A DNA stretch of 64,000 nt from Nymphalis io (lineage: Eukaryota > Arthropoda > Insecta > Lepidoptera > Nymphalidae), in the NCBI RefSeq assembly GCF_905147045.1, contig NC_065894.1, positions 2,393,501 to 2,457,500 of the forward strand, read 5' to 3'. Position numbers and translations under genes: made by a program. The notes beneath the pieces were generated by a model that did not search any database, was not told the DNA's origin, and saw only the letters and a program-made list of their open reading frames with translations. This document shows positions 37,966 to 52,040 of the stretch, piece after piece; position 1 is the stretch's first letter, and each line of letters begins with the position of its first letter.

Positions 37966-38930
37966 AAATACATACATTTAATAAAGTTTATAAAAAATAA
38001 AGTAAGTATTCATCTTAGTAAATGTAACAAAAATACGTTTTCCGTGTCATATAAACTTGTAATTAAGCACACAATAAAACATTTGATAATTAACATAAGT
38101 AAAGAGTCATAATTAAACAATCAATTCGTAATAAAATTTGTAATACGCATAAAATAGTAAACGTGAAACGATTGTAATTTTTTTTGTAAATTAATTTTTA
38201 TTAAATAAATTAATTCAGACATTTGAGTAGTAGTTCTAATTGAACAAGCAATTACAATATTCCACATCTTAATCAAATATTTTACTTGTATATATTCAAG
38301 AATCTTAAATGGCATTAGATATGCCCTGTGACGTAACTACATTGCTGATAGTGACAGTATTATTTTTCCCTTTTTCTATTTCATTTGTAACAGTTTTCTT
38401 TTGTCTTTGTTGTACCGCTTCTGCGCTTGACAAGTCTTTCCTTTCACAAGCATAATTAATGCAATCTTTTTCATCTAATACCACTTTTTCTGCAGTTTTA
38501 TGTGTAGAAAAAAATACAATTACGACGAATAAAATGATTTATATCGGACTTGCTAGTTTCAAGATACGTTTTGGGTTTTGAAATGGTGCGTGTGAATTTT
38601 TTCGCTGAATTTGATATTATTTATCGCAGTATTTTATATTTACATTATAATTAGATAGATATAAGTCGGGTCGCGCTACAAAAATGTTATTACCTATCCT
38701 CAATACAAGCCTAAATTTAGGAAGTGGTTACACCTTGGTTTCTCGGAAAGCATGATAAAGACGTGGATTCCGTATATGTCTGGTCGAATCGAATTCCTTT
38801 TCAAACGGAATATGAGAATGAGGGAAATAGCGAGTTATCTTATATTTTAAACATATCTGCGCAGACGTAAGTCTTCGATGTCGATCTTATTTCGTAACGC
38901 CAAAAAAATGTATACAGATACAAATAGAAA
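37966..38930. other. AT-rich stretch without a gene
   Basis: Short open frames on both strands have low complexity. Nothing was recognised. Confidence 0.5.
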
Positions 38931-38966
38931 TGACAATATGTATATATATATATATACATATTGTCA
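38931..38966. repeat. perfect 36-bp palindrome
   Basis: TGACAATATG, an AT run and CATATTGTCA are exact inverse copies. It sits 5 bp from the long AT microsatellite. Confidence 0.9.
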
Positions 38967-38968
38967 AT

Positions 38969-38971
<3 letters not shown>

Positions 38972-39052
<81 letters not shown>
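38972..39052. repeat. (AT)n microsatellite, about 40 units
   Basis: Uninterrupted AT dinucleotides over about 81 bp. Confidence 0.95.
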
Positions 39053-39053
<1 letters not shown>

Positions 39054-39639
39054 CGAACTTGATATAGATGACAAACGTGAAATGTCAGAAAAATTTAATT
39101 TTGAACATTACGTATAGAAAAGTTACATTAAAATTCGACATTGTCACTTTAATTAGTGAAATTTTAACGTAACTGAATTTCATGTAGTAAATGCGAAATG
39201 ATTTACACGCTTGTTTTTTGTAAATTGGCTTCCTAATAAGGTCATTAAAAGTCGTGAGATGAATCTGGTGATTTAATTATATTTTTTTTAGTAAAAAATA
39301 TTACGTGATCGTTACATTGCATAACTCAGTCTTTTTTTATTTAATACATAATATTAATAAATGCTTTAACGTTTATGACTTTGTCAAGTGAAAGACTAAT
39401 TTTTATCGCAACGCTTTAAAGCCTAAGTAGGTACATAGGCTAAGTTTTATTTAAAAAAAGATAATATCGTTTTTCTATAGCCTCCGCAACTTTAATAATT
39501 AAGGTGACAAAATAAAAAATAAGACTTCCATTTTTAAATCCTATTTAACGGCAAAGTGTGTTATAAAACTTAATATAAAGGATTTCGGAGACTTTTACGA
39601 TATGGTACTACGGTCTCCGATTTTCTCCCTGATAGGAGT

Positions 39640-39683
39640 GGTGGAATATCCACCAAAACCTTCTCCTCAAATGAGAGGCTCGG
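39640..39683 (+). repeat. family A SINE scrap
   Basis: GTGGAATATCCACCAAAACC and TTCTCCTCAAATGAGAGG match the core of family A. Confidence 0.45.
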
Positions 39684-39735
39684 CAATGGCAGAATTAAAA
39701 GGGGCTACCGAACCGTGGGTAGGGGGTATTCGAAG

Positions 39736-41757
<2,022 letters not shown>

Positions 41758-41932
41758 AATGTCATCCAGACCGATTTCGGCCACGTTGGCCAATCACAAG
41801 AGAGATTAGCCAACTACGCAGGAGATATTATAGAGCACAAGTGTGTGTGCAAACACAGATGCTCTCTATTCCCTAATTCTCATAGTCCAATGGGACAGCA
41901 ACCCGACACGACCGGAGAGGTAATTTAATGAA
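41758..41932 (-). repeat. family D SINE, tail part
   Basis: TCCAGACCGATTTCGGCCAC, GAGATTAGCCAACTACGCAG and CTCATAGTCCAATGGGACAG match 50085-50230. The tRNA-like head is absent. Confidence 0.8.
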
Positions 41933-42059
41933 CAGGTAAGCAAATATAATGAAGACTACACACAAAAACAAGCCGAATTACTTTCTTCGTTCTTTTTTGA
42001 AGTCGACTAAAAATAGAATACAGATGACGTCTCGAATTTTTTTTATGTTATATGAAAGA

Positions 42060-42262
42060 TATACAAATGGGCCACCATTGCGATGTAAAAAACATTAACC
42101 ATTCCTTACATCGCCATTGCGCACCAACCTTGGGAACTAAAATATTATGTCCTTGGCCCTGTAGTTACACTGGCTCACTTATCCTTCAAACGGTAACATG
42201 GAATATCTGATGAGTGGGTGGCACCCACTCAGACGGGCCTGCACAAAGCCCTGTCACAAGGT
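42060..42262 (+). repeat. family B element, shortened
   Basis: CAACCTTGGGAACTAAAATA, GGCCCTGTAGTTACACTGGC and ACGGGCCTGCACAAAGCCC are present; the first third is deleted. Confidence 0.75.
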
Positions 42263-42316
42263 ACATTTATGTTCTTATGTGAATTATCTAATGGCGTGCC
42301 TTAGGTATGACTGACA

Positions 42317-42416
42317 GCAATACTTAGTACGGTTTGATGGGTGAGTGAGCCAGTGTGACTACAGGCACAAGGAACGTAACATCTCGTTTCCTAAGGTTGG
42401 TGACGCATTGGCGATA
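42317..42416 (-). repeat. family B fragment adjoining an RTE tail
   Basis: GGTGAGTGAGCCAGTGTGAC and CCTAAGGTTGGTGACGCATT end abruptly at GGCGATATCATCATC, where the RTE-type tail starts. Another family B scrap follows at 42568-42632 (GATCAGGCGACCCGTTTGCT). Confidence 0.65.
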
Positions 42417-42537
42417 TCATCATCATTATCATCATCATCATATCAACCGAAAGACGTCCACTGCTGGACAAAGGCCTCCCCCAAGGATTTCCACGTTGGC
42501 CGATCTTGCGCTGCCCGCATCCAACGGCTGGCGATAT
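42417..42537 (-). mobile_element. RTE-type LINE 3' end fragment
   Basis: On the minus strand it reads GGCCAACGTGGAAATCCTTG, then GGAGGCCTTTGTCCAGCAG, TGGAC and a (TGATGA)n tail (the CATCATCAT run at 42419-42440). It is the same tail as at 37008-37260. It creates two spurious overlapping short frames here. Confidence 0.75.
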
Positions 42538-42965
42538 ATGGTAAGGTAATTATTTCTTAGCTCGATAATATGGGCGGTGGTGGGTGGTGGTGGTAGTGGT
42601 GATCAGGCGACCCGTTTGCTCGTCTGAATACCTAAAACATAAAAAAATCCGCCCACCTGTAACTTAAAAAAAAAGCTTTACGTCAATAGATACGTAATGA
42701 GTGTAGGGATATGTATAATAATTAATTAATCTTTTTAAGTTAATATTTTCACGTTAGTATATAAGTTGATAAGTTTCATTAATATAATATTTGAAAAAGA
42801 TAAAACAGACTTCACTCTCAAAACATTATAAGAGATGTTTAATCTTAATTAATTTTCAGGGACCCGCAATAAAACAACGTAGACCAATCTCGCGCAGGTT
42901 GAGACAATTTGTCTTTGGGATGAAAATTGAAATTTCAAGGACTAGTTAACCCGCGATGCAGATTA

Positions 42966-43105
42966 AAATTTAATTTTATATTATATATCAGCTATATAAT
43001 ATAAAATTAAATTTATATTATATATATTAATGATATATTAATATATGATATATTAATGATGTATTAATAATATATTAATATATGATATATTAATGATATA
43101 TTAAT
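42966..43105. repeat. 22-bp-arm palindrome followed by an AT-rich tandem repeat
   Basis: The arms 42966-42987 and 42993-43014 are exact inverse copies around TCAGC. From 43023 the motif ATATATTAATGAT recurs with small changes to about 43105. Confidence 0.85.
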
Positions 43106-43329
43106 TTCCTTCATTCATAAAATACTAGGATGATGAACGTTTTATTTATAAAAGCTTTATACCCACCCACTAAGAGTTCATTGAAACCGAGTTGAAATTA
43201 CCTACAGAATTTAATTACGCGCCAATATAAGAAGCTCTATTTTTTATAATTAAATTCATGATTATTATATATTTGGCGGTAAAATGGGTTTTTGTCGTAA
43301 GAAATTATGACACTGCTTATATTATTAGT

Positions 43330-43500
43330 CAATGGGCCATCTGATAGTGTTCACTATCGCCAATAGAAATATTAACCACCCCTTACATCGTTAAAGCTTC
43401 AACAAACTTAGGAACTAAGATGTCATGTTACTTGTGCCTGCAATCACACTGTCTCACTCACTGGAACAAAACAACAACTAAATATCGCTGTTTAGTAAAT
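43330..43500 (+). repeat. family B element, eroded
   Basis: ATGGGCCATCTGATAGTG, CCCTTACATCGTTAAAGC and TTAGGAACTAAGATGTCATG keep the family B order. A minus-strand family A remnant follows at about 43625-43745 (CATCACGATGTTTTCTTTCA). Confidence 0.6.
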
Positions 43501-43745
43501 GACGTCATGTCAACCCAGAGCAACAATCCTACTATCCTACAACAAGTTTTTTGTATATATTATACTGCGTGGAAAAATAAGCTGAAATAACTTATTTTGA
43601 ACAGGAAATAACACCTTAAAACTATACTGAGCTAACTCATCACATCACGATGTTTTCTTTCATACAGCACCAAGTTTGATGCATGCCCGGGCTAGATCCT
43701 GTAATCTTTGATTAAGATTCACGTGTTCGAATCACTGCGCTGTTA

Positions 43746-45394
43746 ATTGGAAAAATAATTATATTCTTATTTCAAATACAAGATTTACTTACAAACATCA
43801 CTGTTTAGTAAAACACTGGTTTAGCTCTTTCTGTCATTGTTGATTGGACATTCGAAAGAAGAAGACAGTATAGTACTAATCACTCGATAAGCACGATTAT
43901 AATTAAGGTCGTAACTCTTTATTAATAAAATATATGTTAAAACTTAATCGTGCACCTCTTTACAGTTTTATTTATTAGTTATCAATCATATTGACTATAT
44001 ATAATTTCATTTAAAAATAAACAACGAGCCACAATTATAAACGATCGATGAAATATAATATTGCAACCCAAATATTTGAAACGATTTTTAATATTAAAAT
44101 ATTTCATGATGATGAAGAAATTGCTAAACGAGAGATTTTTGTAATCGAACATTGAAAAGGCATTATAAATTATTTGCTAGAAAAAAAAAACAATTTATTA
44201 CGTACAGCTTAGCAGACGCCATCTTTTGCTGTACCGAAAAAGAATCTTAAGAGTTATTTAAAGAAGAATGTAGCCAGATTCTCGAATGAAGGATATAGAG
44301 CAGTCATTCAAGAAATCTCAGTTATTAAATTACAAGTATTGAAAGACTTTCCCAATTGAATTTCTTAAGTAGTTTTTTCAGGCAAATCTTTTATAAGCTG
44401 TAAGAATTTTTTCAATCAAATATGATTGAGCTTATACGAATACCTATTCATTAAATATAGCAAAGTTTGTAAGTAAAAATTTTTAGACATTAATATAAAA
44501 AATAATTATATATAATATTCGTGATATTCATAGTTTGTTAGTAGTGACGAGAACAGACAAGAAACGAGGTACTTATATTTTGAATACTGTTTATCTTAAG
44601 AAACAAATCAGTTCTTTATTGAGATGAGAAGTCTTAAATAGGCGAATATCAAGGACACGATACACGACAGCGTAACACTTCCAACTTCCTAACCTTTGAA
44701 GCTATAGCTTTATAAGCTTACTGATAGACCAACGGGGCACTCTTTTGTCAAATAACTATATATATATTTATTTGTTACTATTAATAGGCCAGCGTTTGAC
44801 CGTTGACTTGCCTGATGTTAAGCATCGACACGGTAGACCGTGTCATCTTAGAAGATGTAGCATGCTTGCCTATAAGAAACCTGTTTATATATAGCAAAAT
44901 TGAACATGCATGATCATGAAAATGGACATTTAAAGTGAATCTTTCACAAAACTTAATAATTCTATGGAATTATATTAGTTGCAAAGAGTTTTTTCGATCA
45001 AACACGATTAAGCTTATTAAAAATATACCATAAAATTAAACTTGCCCTCTAACTCAAGTGAGTAAATGGAGCCTGAAAGTTTGTTATTCCAATAACTTTT
45101 TGATATTAGAACTTCGATCGTGATGTCGAAAACTTACCCGTGCTGAATTACTTAGCTGACGTATGAGTGACTTTTTAAACGATGAAGTTTTTAGCTGACT
45201 TCTCTTTTTGGAAATGATGACCTCATGAATTGAAGTTAGTATCAATTCGACCTAAAACGTCAACCCCATTTATGATTTAAAATAAATGAAGTTTAATTTA
45301 ATTAATTTTAATTAATTAACTCGCACTGAACTCTTATCAAGTGGGCTCTAGTGATTTATTTTAAAAAATGGTTGTAGGACTTTGTGCTCTTGTT
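43746..45394. other. AT-rich stretch with an unclassified dispersed repeat
   Basis: The section 44785-44885 (GGCCAGCGTTTGACCGTTG, CACGGTAGACCGTGTCATC, AGCATGCTTGCCTATAAG) resembles a repeat I know from lepidopteran sequence but cannot name. It contains a small exact hairpin at 44827-44844. Confidence 0.45.
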
Positions 45395-45693
45395 TGTATT
45401 TTTTTATAGTGAAGGTATGCGGACGAACATGGGTCACTTGATGGTAAGTGGTCACAAACGCCCATAGACATTGGCATTGTAACGAATGTTAACCATCGCT
45501 TACATCGCCAACGCGCCACCAACGTTGGGAACTAAGATGTAATGTCCCTTGTGCCTGTAATTAAACTGACTCACTCACCCTTCAAACCGGAACACAACAA
45601 TACCAAGTACTGCATTTTGAATAGATTATCTGATGAGTGAGTGGTACCTTGTAGCCCGCCCAGACGAGCTTGCACAAAGCCCTACCACCAGTT
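45395..45693 (+). repeat. family B element, full length
   Basis: It runs from GTATTTTTTTATAGTGAAGG to GCCCTACCACCAGTT with a near-complete body. Confidence 0.85.
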
Positions 45694-47138
45694 AAAGTAT
45701 TTACGTTAATTACTATAAAAACAAATTACTTAATGGGTATGCTTAAAAATTATAATGTGCCACATATATTCTATTCAACTAAGGCTTAGTTCAATTGTCA
45801 TTTCAAATTAAATGTAAAAACAAATTTTGATTATACCAACATTTGCCATTGAGATACTCAGTAGTTACGCTTTTTGTTCAATGATATAATTCAAGCACAA
45901 TCAAATGTATTAAATTCTGTATGAAAATCAACGAATTTTACCTCCATGCTATTCAATCGTGTGTAAATCTTGTATTGAGATTTAATTTGATTAAATCTCA
46001 ATACAACGAAATATACATAAGTACATACCTATAAATAGTTTAACTTTTGAATTTAAAAGGAAATAACTCTATAAGGATATTTTACACAACGATCGATATA
46101 TTATGGTCGTTAATAGATTTACGCATTTGTCAATTTAATTCTAAAACTGTTTTAAGAATCAACATATCTAAAAAAGTCACATTTCTAGAATAGACTTTGC
46201 TTATCTAATTTTGATAAAATAAAGGTATTTTTAAACGATTTTTAATTAACATACAAATATGTAATTTTTCTTCTTAAAAGTATATTTATAGTAATTTTTG
46301 CTTATAATTACATCCAAAACTTTGGCACATTAAGTGCGATCTGTTAGGTAGTGTGGGGTCGAGTATTCCCTCTACTTATTTGCTTTTGTCTTTATGAAAT
46401 TGCTTTATTACTTCAAAGTTTACAATTAAGCATCATTCACGTTGGATGCAATATTTGATTGAAGTACTTTTAAAAACATAGAACTAAAACGCTTTTTACA
46501 GTAGGTTCATAAAAGGACTCTTGGATCCTTGGAATACTGAATTAAAACTTAAGCTGCAATAAATTCAACTAATACCTACTCCACATTTTTTTATCATCTG
46601 TATATTATAGAAATTATATTAATATAAGCACTATTAGTGTAATAGTGTGGTAATATAAATAAACAATATAATGGCTTTATTGAAGTGAAACGTATTTGTA
46701 ACGTTTGACTGAAACACTTCTAACGCAGAAACTTTTCATTTATGTATGTACTGTACCAACACCATTTTACAAACTTTTATTTAACCCAACCTGTGAGTAT
46801 GTGTGGATCAAATTTTGCAAATGAATTTTAAATCAGTTCCACACAACCGTTTAGCTTGAAATTAAAAATTAATAGTATACTGAATTTTATTTGCTTCAAT
46901 ACATAGATTTAAAAATAGAACTTATATTTAAAACTAAGAAGAAATATCTGATATAAAACAAAATAAATACTAAGGTTTCACAAATAATACATTTATGTAT
47001 AAATATGTATTTAGTCTTAGGTAAAGCAATAATTGATTCGCAGCAAAAACAACTAGGCATGTAGCGAACTATGCTCGGAGTATCTTTGAAGGATCCAGAG
47101 GAATATCAGAGCTATCGACATAGCTTGCAGAATTAGCA
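45694..47138. other. AT-rich stretch with a hairpin
   Basis: The arms 45970-45986 (TTGTATTGAGATTTAAT) and 45990-46006 pair perfectly over 17 bp around a TTG loop. There is no gene. Confidence 0.55.
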
Positions 47139-47265
47139 GACTGAAGTGGCAGTGAGCTCTCGTATGGAGGGCCGATGGCCGTTGGTCGTTAGTCCTAGAA
47201 ACCACGGATTAGCAAACGCTGTACTGAACTGACGATTGTAGTGGATTCATGATGATGATAATAAA
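47139..47265 (+). mobile_element. eroded RTE-type LINE 3' end
   Basis: GACTGAAGTGGCAGTGAGCT and GGGCCGATGGCCGTTGGTCG match 37010-37060. It is followed by CACGGATTAGCAAACGC and a TGATGATGATA tail. It contains several deletions and has no coding capacity. Confidence 0.7.
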
Positions 47266-47570
47266 TAACTAAACATATCAGTCGATTTTTTTGCGTACTG
47301 TATATTAGGGTTATACTTTTTGTCATGATGACAAATACTATACTAGAATAGATATAAATACAAGAACTATTTCGAGTTCAACCATCTCTAAACAACTTTT
47401 GTTTTAAAGAAATTCATATGAGTATTTGAAACGTGAATTATAATAATTATAAATTAAAATGATATTACCCATAGCATGCGATTTTTGAAAATAAAAGATA
47501 TAACATTTTTGTTAGAGAGATTTTTGTCAGAGTTAAACCTTATCATATACCATAAAAGTTATGAAGGTAT

Positions 47571-47653
47571 GTAGGAATAAGCGCCATACTTTCTCCTCAA
47601 AAAGGGAGAGGAGACCTTAGCCCAGCCGTGGGACATTCGCAGGCTGTTACTGT
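47571..47653 (+). repeat. family A SINE tail
   Basis: AAAAAGGGAGAGGAGACC and TTAGCCCAGCCGTGGGACAT, then CAGGCTGTTACTG. A 12-bp-arm inverted repeat (47676-47687 / 47696-47707) lies just beyond. Confidence 0.78.
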
Positions 47654-47707
47654 ACTGAAACATTATCTAATAAAAAGCTCATAGATATGTTAGTCAATAT
47701 CTATGAG

Positions 47708-49257
47708 CGGTTGTGATCACTAAAGTTTAGGTGTGTTATAGTCCCGACTATGTTCTTAATTTAAAAAAATAATACAAAATCTCGTTTACCTAAAGAAAAG
47801 GTTTTGCAACATTTAAATTTAATTACTTATGAGCTCTGTAAATTAATATAGTTTTCATTAAAAGAACGTTTAGAAAACTCGTAACAGTTATTTAACGCTT
47901 GGTAAACAAGAATTTTGCAACAGGACGTGGAACGTAAAATATTTACTACAAAACAGTTGCCAGAACTTTAACAGAGAGCTCGAAGCCACAACAAGATACC
48001 ATAAAGACAAACTGCACTGCTCAAAGGATGTTATAGGGAACTGCAACATCTTGCAACTAGAAAGCATTTTATAAATATTGTATTTAGTAAATAATATGTA
48101 GTACTTTAATTTAAAAAATAACTACATTTTATCATAAACAAAAACAAAAAAAGAAATAAAAATAAAAATAAAGTTTTTAAAAATTAATTATCTCTAAATA
48201 AACAATTAGTGCGTTCAAATTATGATCGAATACTTTTATTATGTTTGCAGAGAATAAAACAATTGTGAATTCATCGGAAACATTTATTTTTTAAATCTAT
48301 GAAACGGAAAATTAAATCAAATAATTAATACAATAAATACAGTTCAATGCGAAAGTATTTTCAATTTTCCACTGTAATGCTAAATAACTTAGTGGAACTT
48401 TCGAGAAAAGGTAAGGTATAAAAGTTACTTAATAAAACTCGGAGTCAGCAGTCCAATCGGAATTGGCGATTTGCATAGCTTAAGTTGGCGAACAGTGAAC
48501 TGATAATTAAAGTTTTGTATCTCCAACTATTGCATTACCTGATCAATTAGTTTCAACGAGCAGGTGTTCATTCAATAGGATAATCTCAGTATATAAATAT
48601 TAACTGTATCATAGAATCTTGTAAAATATTTTAAAAAACTTTTGGGTGTTCAATCACTACACTTGTTACTTGTACTATAAATATGTAGTTAAAACAATTC
48701 TTGATTTATTCCCATAAAATATCAATTATTTTTTTAATCCTCAATCATTGACAATTATCTGACGAGATCAAATATTTTATTGATAATTATTAACATGTTC
48801 AAGCTATTAATTAATATGGTAATGATGTCAATTAAAAAAAGTATTTGTTATTATTTTATTTATATGTATATTCTCATACTTTAATTATATGTATATTTTA
48901 AAATAATTAAATAAACTATTTTATTATTATTTATATAAACAAATCTCAATAAAATACTTTAGGAAGACAAATCATACGGAATATCAACGAAACACTTTCA
49001 TCCCGTATTCGGATCTGTATCTCAAGGGATACAATCCATTATTGATTTCGATGCGGTATAACCTCGGCCTTTTTTGTATAGAAAATTGTTTTTGATGGTG
49101 GTACGACCACGTGTATGTCTGGGGATATAAAGCTCAGTCACCTTTTTTTACAAAAAATATAGGCATCGTTGTATAATACTCAAATTGAACTCTTATTGGT
49201 GCTGTAGTACTTTTATTTTTCAGCTATTTATGAATAAATTATAATATTCTAATATGC
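47708..49257. other. AT-rich stretch without a gene
   Basis: I see no repeat or coding signal. The section 48400-48560 is a little richer in GC and has no open frame. Confidence 0.5.
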
Positions 49258-49497
49258 TGGGACATTATTCACATACGGCCATCTGATCCTAAACTATACT
49301 ATGGAAACCAGACAACTGATATACTACATATACTACTATTCTTTTGTAAATACATACTTATGTAGATAATTACACCCAGACTTGTGAATTACATGGACAA
49401 ACAGACATGTTCATGCAAATTAATGTCTGTCCTTGGTGGGAATCGAACCTCGGCGTGAAAGGCAGTTATCTACCAACCACGCTAACCGGCCCGTCAA
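49258..49497 (-). repeat. family E SINE
   Basis: CATACGGCCATCTGATCC to TACCAACCACGCTAACCGG and CCCGTCAA is the inverse of 797-1043. The box-B-like region reads GGTTCGATTCCC on the minus strand. Confidence 0.78.
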
Positions 49498-49649
49498 ATG
49501 AATTATGACATCCATTATTATCATTCGCCCAATCGAATATTAAAAAATTTGTCCGTCCCAGGACGCTTGCCAGATGTGAAACGTCGAAATTAATGGATAT
49601 TGAAAGAATTTATAATTATAAAAAACCAATAAATATATATGGAATAATG

Positions 49650-49762
49650 TGTACAAGGTGGACCGACGACATTGTAAGGGTCGCGGTTTGTCATTGGATG
49701 CGAGTAGAGCAAGGCTCGTCATCGTCCAAATCCTAGGGGAAGTCCTTTGTCCAGTAGTGGAC
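49650..49762 (+). mobile_element. RTE-type LINE 3' end, split by later insertions
   Basis: It runs from AAGGTGGACCGACGACATTG through AGTCCTTTGTCCAGTAGTGG to AC. The remaining tail (TTATTCCGGCTGATATGATA) resumes at 50057 after a family-B element, and its repeat reappears at 50439 after a family-D SINE. Confidence 0.72.
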
Positions 49763-50056
49763 TTTTTTTTTTATAGAATAAGAAGGCGGACGAGCATATG
49801 GGCCACCTGATGGTAAGTGGTCACCAAACGCCCTTAGACATTGGCATTGTAAGAAATGTCAACCATCGCTTACATAGCCAATGCGCCACCAACCTTGGGA
49901 ACTAAGATTTTATGTCCCTTGTGCCTGTAATTACACTGGCTCACTCACCCTTCAAATCGGAACACAACAATAACAAGTACTGCTGTTTTGCGGTAGAATA
50001 TCTGTTGAGTGGGTGGTACCTACCCAGACGAGCTTGCACAAAGCTCTACCAACAGT
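49763..50056 (+). repeat. family B element inserted in an RTE tail
   Basis: It is flanked by AGTAGTGGAC on the left and TATTCCGGCTGATATGAT on the right, which together make a continuous RTE tail. That fixes the ends of family B. It differs from the copy at 56221 at only about 9-10 positions by eye. Confidence 0.87.
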
Positions 50057-50080
50057 TATTCCGGCTGATATGATAATATA

Positions 50081-50438
50081 ATAATGTCCTCCAGACCGAT
50101 TTCAGCCACGGCTGCCAATCTCAAGACAGATTAGCAAACTGTGCAGGTGATATTATAGTGCACAATTGTGTGCGCAAACATCTCTATTCCCTAACTCTCA
50201 TAATCCGATGGGACGGCAATCCAACGCGACCGGAAAGAGTTCAGGCGCAGGACCAACGACTTTACGTGCTTTCCGAGGCTTGGGAGTGTATACATTTCCA
50301 AGTTCCAGACTCCAGGCTAATACTGAGAATTTTTCGGACAGAAAAACAGAATAGCTTTTATTGGCCCGCCGTGGGAATTGAACCCAGGACCTCCGGGTCT
50401 GCGGCCTTACATCAAACCACTACACCAACGAGGCAGTC
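50081..50438 (-). repeat. family D tRNA-derived SINE, full length with target duplication
   Basis: The head on the minus strand has TGCCTCGTTGGTGTAGTGG (box A region) and GGTCCTGGGTTCAATTCCC (box B region); the tail is CGGTCTGGAGGACATTATTA. GATATGATAATATA (50067-50080) and GATATGATGATATA (50439-50452) are the duplication, in an RTE tail. Two overlapping frames of 62 and 95 codons inside it are spurious. Confidence 0.86.
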
Positions 50439-50965
50439 GATATGATGATATATAGAATAAAATAAATAAAAACAGGTTTTCGTTAATAAGATAAATATAT
50501 TTTTCTTACTACTATAATAATATATAGCAAAGAACACATGCATGTTGGATACATTCAGTTATTTATAAAAAAAAAACAACTTATTCCTAGCATTTATTTC
50601 AAGTCACAATTCCCGTCTCTATTCACGTTATTTTTCCAATTGACACCATTTTGTCTTGACGTTATTTTTTTAAGTAATAAAACAAAATATCACCTCTCAT
50701 AATAATAAACACTTATTATAAAGTTCACAAACCGCTATTATTGAATAATTGTAATTTTCAAATATTCATAAAACTAAACTAACATATTTCTTACTATAAA
50801 TAAAATAGCATGCAGTGTTTGCTTTCAAATGGGTGTACATATAATGTTTCTAGTTTTAGTACATAATTTATTAAGATATTATTTATGTAACATCCGCTAG
50901 CAAACCTTTAATAAATAAATTGAATAAATATTTAGAAGTCAACTGTTTAATAAATTATCGTAACA

Positions 50966-51076
50966 TGATGAGGGGAGGCGGTGGAGAGACATGACGATAT
51001 AAGAAAGCTTCCTGTCGTTTGCCGTCACGGCATACGAGTCGGTTTTACCCCCAAAGCGCGCCAATAGATGTTTAAC
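50966..51076 (+). repeat. GC-rich dispersed repeat, copy 1
   Basis: GGCGGTGGAGAGACATGACG and TTTGCCGTCACGGCATACGA, then GTCGGTTTTACCC, match 51935-52040. The class is unknown. Confidence 0.6.
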
Positions 51077-51934
51077 AACAAAATGAACTATCAGTATGCT
51101 CCAAGCGAACAATTATTAATAAAATAACCTTGGTTGAATTAAATGTAATAACGTAAAGGTTTCGATTGGTAATTTCTAAATAGACATATTCAAGAACTGA
51201 TGTTATGTTTTGTGCACAAAATCTTTAATGATATTATAAATGTGAAAGTGAGATTGTTTGTCAGTTTATTTGTGTCAAGATCAGTTTTATTTACGATCAT
51301 CGATATTAAGTCAATCGTTATACACACCCACAAACGCATGCACATATTAGATTTTCATCTCTATAGTTAAATGACTGTCTTCTAGTTTGTAATACAATAA
51401 ATATTTAATTCAGTGTATAGTTCTTTTTTGGTTTTAATTACGATTTAAAAGCTATTGGATTACCAAATAAATAAGTACTAAGGACGATCAAATACCCATA
51501 GTGAGACGAAGCTTTCCTAATATAACTTAAAACATGAGAATCTCTGTGTAAAGAAATCTAATTATCACCAACATAGTTGTCTTCTTTGTGACGTGAACTT
51601 AATTTTGGGAATCTATCTGATCAGAATTAATTTCATATTATCATTTTATTATTTATGTATACAAATGGTAGATAATCGTTTCTCACCAATCTAATAATAT
51701 ATTGTCCCGTTAATCACATGTAATAAATCAATAAGCAAATTAATTATGTCAATATGGAAGATAAAAACAAATGAAAATGAAAGAGAAAAATTAAAAATAA
51801 TTTAGTGTTATTTTTTTAATTTATCAATTTCAATTCAGTAAAAGTAAAATTAATATATTCTTCGTATTACCATAATATAGTAATACATAGCAATGAGGTC
51901 TATTGTTTACACACCAAACATACTCAGCGGAGTA

Positions 51935-52040
51935 TCGAGCGGCGGTGGGGAGGTGGATCTGTAAACATAAGAGAGCGTCATGCTTTTTGCCGTCACGGCA
52001 TTCAAGTCGGCCTTACCCTTACTTAACACATGTTTCACAC
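51935..52040 (+). repeat. GC-rich dispersed repeat, copy 2
   Basis: GGCGGTGGGGAGGTGGATCT and TTTGCCGTCACGGCATTCAA, then GTCGGCCTTACCC. It is in the same orientation as copy 1, about 970 bp away. Confidence 0.6.

Noticed and set aside
42345..42560. Overlapping 71- and 64-codon frames as genes
   Set aside because: They are made of a family B fragment and an RTE LINE tail; the His-rich run comes from the CATCAT repeat.
50158..50445. Two overlapping frames of 95 and 62 codons as genes
   Set aside because: They lie wholly inside a family D SINE.
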